64,000 nucleotides of DNA from CAZGEA01 sp964524515. Its GTDB lineage: Bacteria > Patescibacteriota > Microgenomatia > UBA8517. A program made the translations under genes and the position numbers. The notes under the pieces are model-generated. The model had not been told where the DNA came from and made no database searches. It saw nothing but the letters and a program-made list of their open reading frames with translations. This document shows positions 62,632-64,000 of the stretch, piece after piece (the stretch's first letter is position 1; each line of letters starts with the position of its first letter). The DNA lies in contig CAZGEA010000003.1 of the NCBI GenBank assembly GCA_964524515.1, positions 1 through 64,000 of the forward strand, written 5' to 3'.

Positions 62632-62946
62632 TTAAATAAAAGTCTCACTACATTTTTTACAAACTCTCAATTTCTTTGATTCTTTAAGTAAAAATCCAAT
62701 TCTAGCTGCTTTTTTACATTTTGGACAAACAATTGCCATTTTAGAAAAAGGTAATGGTCTTGAAAATTCAAATATTCCACCTTTTCCGTCAGCAGTTGCT
62801 GATCTTTTAACGTGTCTTTTAAAAGTATTAACACCAGCAATAGTAGCCGTCATTTTAGAAAAATCAATTGAATCAATCTTTCCATCTCGGCCTTTATCTT
62901 TTCCCGATGTGATCTTTACTGTATCTCCTTTTTTAAATTTCAACAT
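62632..62946 (-). CDS. rplX: 50S ribosomal protein L24
   Basis: A 104-residue uL24 with FKKGDTVKITSGKDKGRDG (KOW motif) at the N-terminus and two C-terminal Cys pairs, CPKC and CKKC, forming a probable zinc site present in many but not all bacterial L24 proteins. Confidence 0.96.
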   Translation of the reverse strand: MLKFKKGDTVKITSGKDKGRDGKIDSIDFSKMTATIAGVNTFKRHVKRSATADGKGGIFEFSRPLPFSKMAIVCPKCKKAARIGFLLKESKKLRVCKKCSETFI

Positions 62947-62950
62947 AATT

Positions 62951-63316
62951 TTAAATTACCTCCCGAGCCAATGATGCAATTTTTGTATAACCTGCTTCTT
63001 TAACTTCACGAGCAACTGGCCCCAAAACACGAGTTCCACGAGGCAAACCTTGTTTATCAATAACTACTCCAGCATTATCATCAAATCGTACATATATTCC
63101 GTCAGCTCTTCTAATTTCTTTTCTAGTTCTAACAATTACAACTGAAACCTTTTCTTGATCAGTTACAACTCCACCTGGATCAGCTCCATGAACTACACAT
63201 CGGATTACTTGTCCGATTGTAGCTTTAATTCCAATTCTTCCAGGAACTCCAATAACATGAAGACTCTTTGCCCCACAATTATCAGCTGGCTTTAAATTAG
63301 ATCGCAATTGTATCAT
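62951..63316 (-). CDS. rplN: 50S ribosomal protein L14
   Basis: A 121-residue uL14: MIQLRSNLKPADNCGAK and FDDNAGVVIDKQGLPRGTRV. It overlaps rpsQ by four bases. Confidence 0.97.
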   Translation of the reverse strand: MIQLRSNLKPADNCGAKSLHVIGVPGRIGIKATIGQVIRCVVHGADPGGVVTDQEKVSVVIVRTRKEIRRADGIYVRFDDNAGVVIDKQGLPRGTRVLGPVAREVKEAGYTKIASLAREVI

Positions 63317-63651
63317 GATTTAGCCTCCTTTTTCTTTAATGGTGCCTTTTTAACTACTTTTTTAACTTCTTCTTTTTTAGTTACTGGCTTTACTTCTTTT
63401 TTTATCTCAGCTTTCTTTATCTCAGCTTTATCGTAAACCAATGCCCATTTTTTCATTTTGCTAAATGGCTTTGAAGATGTAAATTTAACGCTATCTCCAA
63501 CTTTTGCAACTGAATCTTCATCATGAACCAAATATTCTTTATGAAGTTTCATTCTCTTTTTATAAACAGGATGAGACACAATTCTCTCAACTCGAACACG
63601 AGCTGTCTTTTGATTTTTAGTTGATACTACTGTTCCTTGAAATATTTTCAT
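63313..63651 (-). CDS. rpsQ: 30S ribosomal protein S17 with Lys-rich tail
   Basis: The core (about 1-80) has GTVVSTKNQKTARVRVER and HDEDSVAKVGDSVKF. The final 30 residues are mostly Lys, Glu and Val (KKEEVKKVVKKAP), giving 112 residues against a usual 85-90. It overlaps rpmC and rplN by four bases each. Confidence 0.96.
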   Translation of the reverse strand: MKIFQGTVVSTKNQKTARVRVERIVSHPVYKKRMKLHKEYLVHDEDSVAKVGDSVKFTSSKPFSKMKKWALVYDKAEIKKAEIKKEVKPVTKKEEVKKVVKKAPLKKKEAKS

Positions 63652-63923
63652 GATTTTTTATTACCTTTCTTTTCAACTGTCTTAACTTCTTCAACTTTTT
63701 TAACTTGAGTCTCTTCTTTTACTTCAGTTTTTTTCACTTCTCGTATTATACCTAAAATTTGGGCAATTTCATGTCTCAAAAGAGAATGTGTCTTTAAATT
63801 TTTCTCTCGCCCAACATACATGTTAATTTTTGCGAACTTTGCTTCTTTTTGTTTTTTCAAAACTTCAGCATTAAGTTCACTTAATTCTTTTTTTCTATAT
63901 TCGTTTAATTGATTTCTTTTCAT
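63648..63923 (-). CDS. rpmC: 50S ribosomal protein L29 with Lys/Glu-rich tail
   Basis: A 91-residue uL29. The core (about 1-62) is a helical hairpin with RKKELSELNAEVLKKQKE and SLLRHEIAQILGIIREVK. The remaining 28 residues are Lys, Glu, Val and Thr-rich, unlike the usual 65-residue protein. It lies 27 bases downstream of rplP. Confidence 0.93.
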   Translation of the reverse strand: MKRNQLNEYRKKELSELNAEVLKKQKEAKFAKINMYVGREKNLKTHSLLRHEIAQILGIIREVKKTEVKEETQVKKVEEVKTVEKKGNKKS

Positions 63924-63950
63924 AATTTTTAATTAGAACTTGTTCATTTT

Positions 63951-64000
63951 TTAAATTCTTTGTACTATTTTTGTTTCAAATGGTAATTTTGCTGCTGCTT
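63951..64000 (-). CDS. rplP: 50S ribosomal protein L16, C-terminal end (partial)
   Basis: The last 15 codons read AAAKLPFETKIVQRI and stop. The KLP..TK segment is the standard L16 C-terminus, and rplP normally precedes rpmC. The rest lies beyond the window. Confidence 0.85.
   Translation of the reverse strand, partial: AAAKLPFETKIVQRI

Noticed and set aside
1..64000. CRISPR arrays, insertion sequences, prophage genes
   Set aside because: No spaced direct repeats of array type, no transposase and no integrase were found.

Overview
This 64 kb window is an AT-rich bacterial chromosome segment, very probably from a Candidate Phyla Radiation (Patescibacteria) organism and perhaps a Microgenomates-like lineage; the class is an inference. 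The ribosomal protein run lacks rpmD (L30) between rpsE and rplO, as is general in this radiation. Genes are tightly packed, envelope genes fit a single-membrane peptidoglycan cell, and many proteins are reduced or fused. TGA is used as a stop (for example the gene ending at 1814), so the code is standard and not the Gracilibacteria type. The tRNAs are Glu(CTC), Gln(CTG) and Pro(GGG), and the RNase P RNA is at about 46029-46332.

Layout: 1-4 kb has tRNA-Glu, a processive glycosyltransferase, a LamG-type surface protein and a small membrane protein. 4.1-13.7 kb is a six-gene purine operon read leftward: purF, purN, a purD-purM fusion, a purS-purL fusion, purQ and a purC-purE fusion. The fusions and the class II PurE recall animal purine enzymes. 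14-25 kb has Lon, an L,D-transpeptidase with a PAP2 phosphatase, an undecaprenol/diacylglycerol kinase, TruB, superoxide dismutase, a MacAB-like exporter, UppP, a SurA-like chaperone and a SIMPL protein. 25-27.6 kb has a 24-residue basic peptide gene, tRNA-Gln and a possible acquired patch. 27.5-30.5 kb is a compact flavin electron-transfer cassette: an FMN-binding anchored protein, ApbE, and a fused RnfD/NqrB-FNR protein. 30.7-44.4 kb has a second glycosyltransferase, small conserved proteins, GltX, DacA, an archaeal-type AspRS, a RelA/SpoT protein, RecJ, a CCA enzyme, a wHTH-nucleotidyltransferase protein and a DUF3048 protein. 44.7-53 kb has a zinc-ribbon peptide, a cluster-less Nth, Dtd, rnpB, MiaA, HU, a soluble RNase Y, RecX, RecA, tRNA-Pro, an orphan methyltransferase and a VIT1-type transporter. 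53-64 kb is the S10/spc/alpha/L13-S9 ribosomal protein run with secY, adk, map, infA and rpoA.

The genes cover core translation and RNA processing, DNA repair, de novo purine synthesis up to AICAR production (purB and purH are not in the window), lipid-carrier recycling (UppP, PAP2, DgkA) with peptidoglycan tailoring (DacA, L,D-transpeptidase), and a putative membrane flavin redox chain. A striking regulatory pattern is that at least ten genes have a -10 hexamer ending exactly six bases before the start codon, which predicts leaderless mRNAs. A smaller set has strong GGAGGTGA-type ribosome binding sites.
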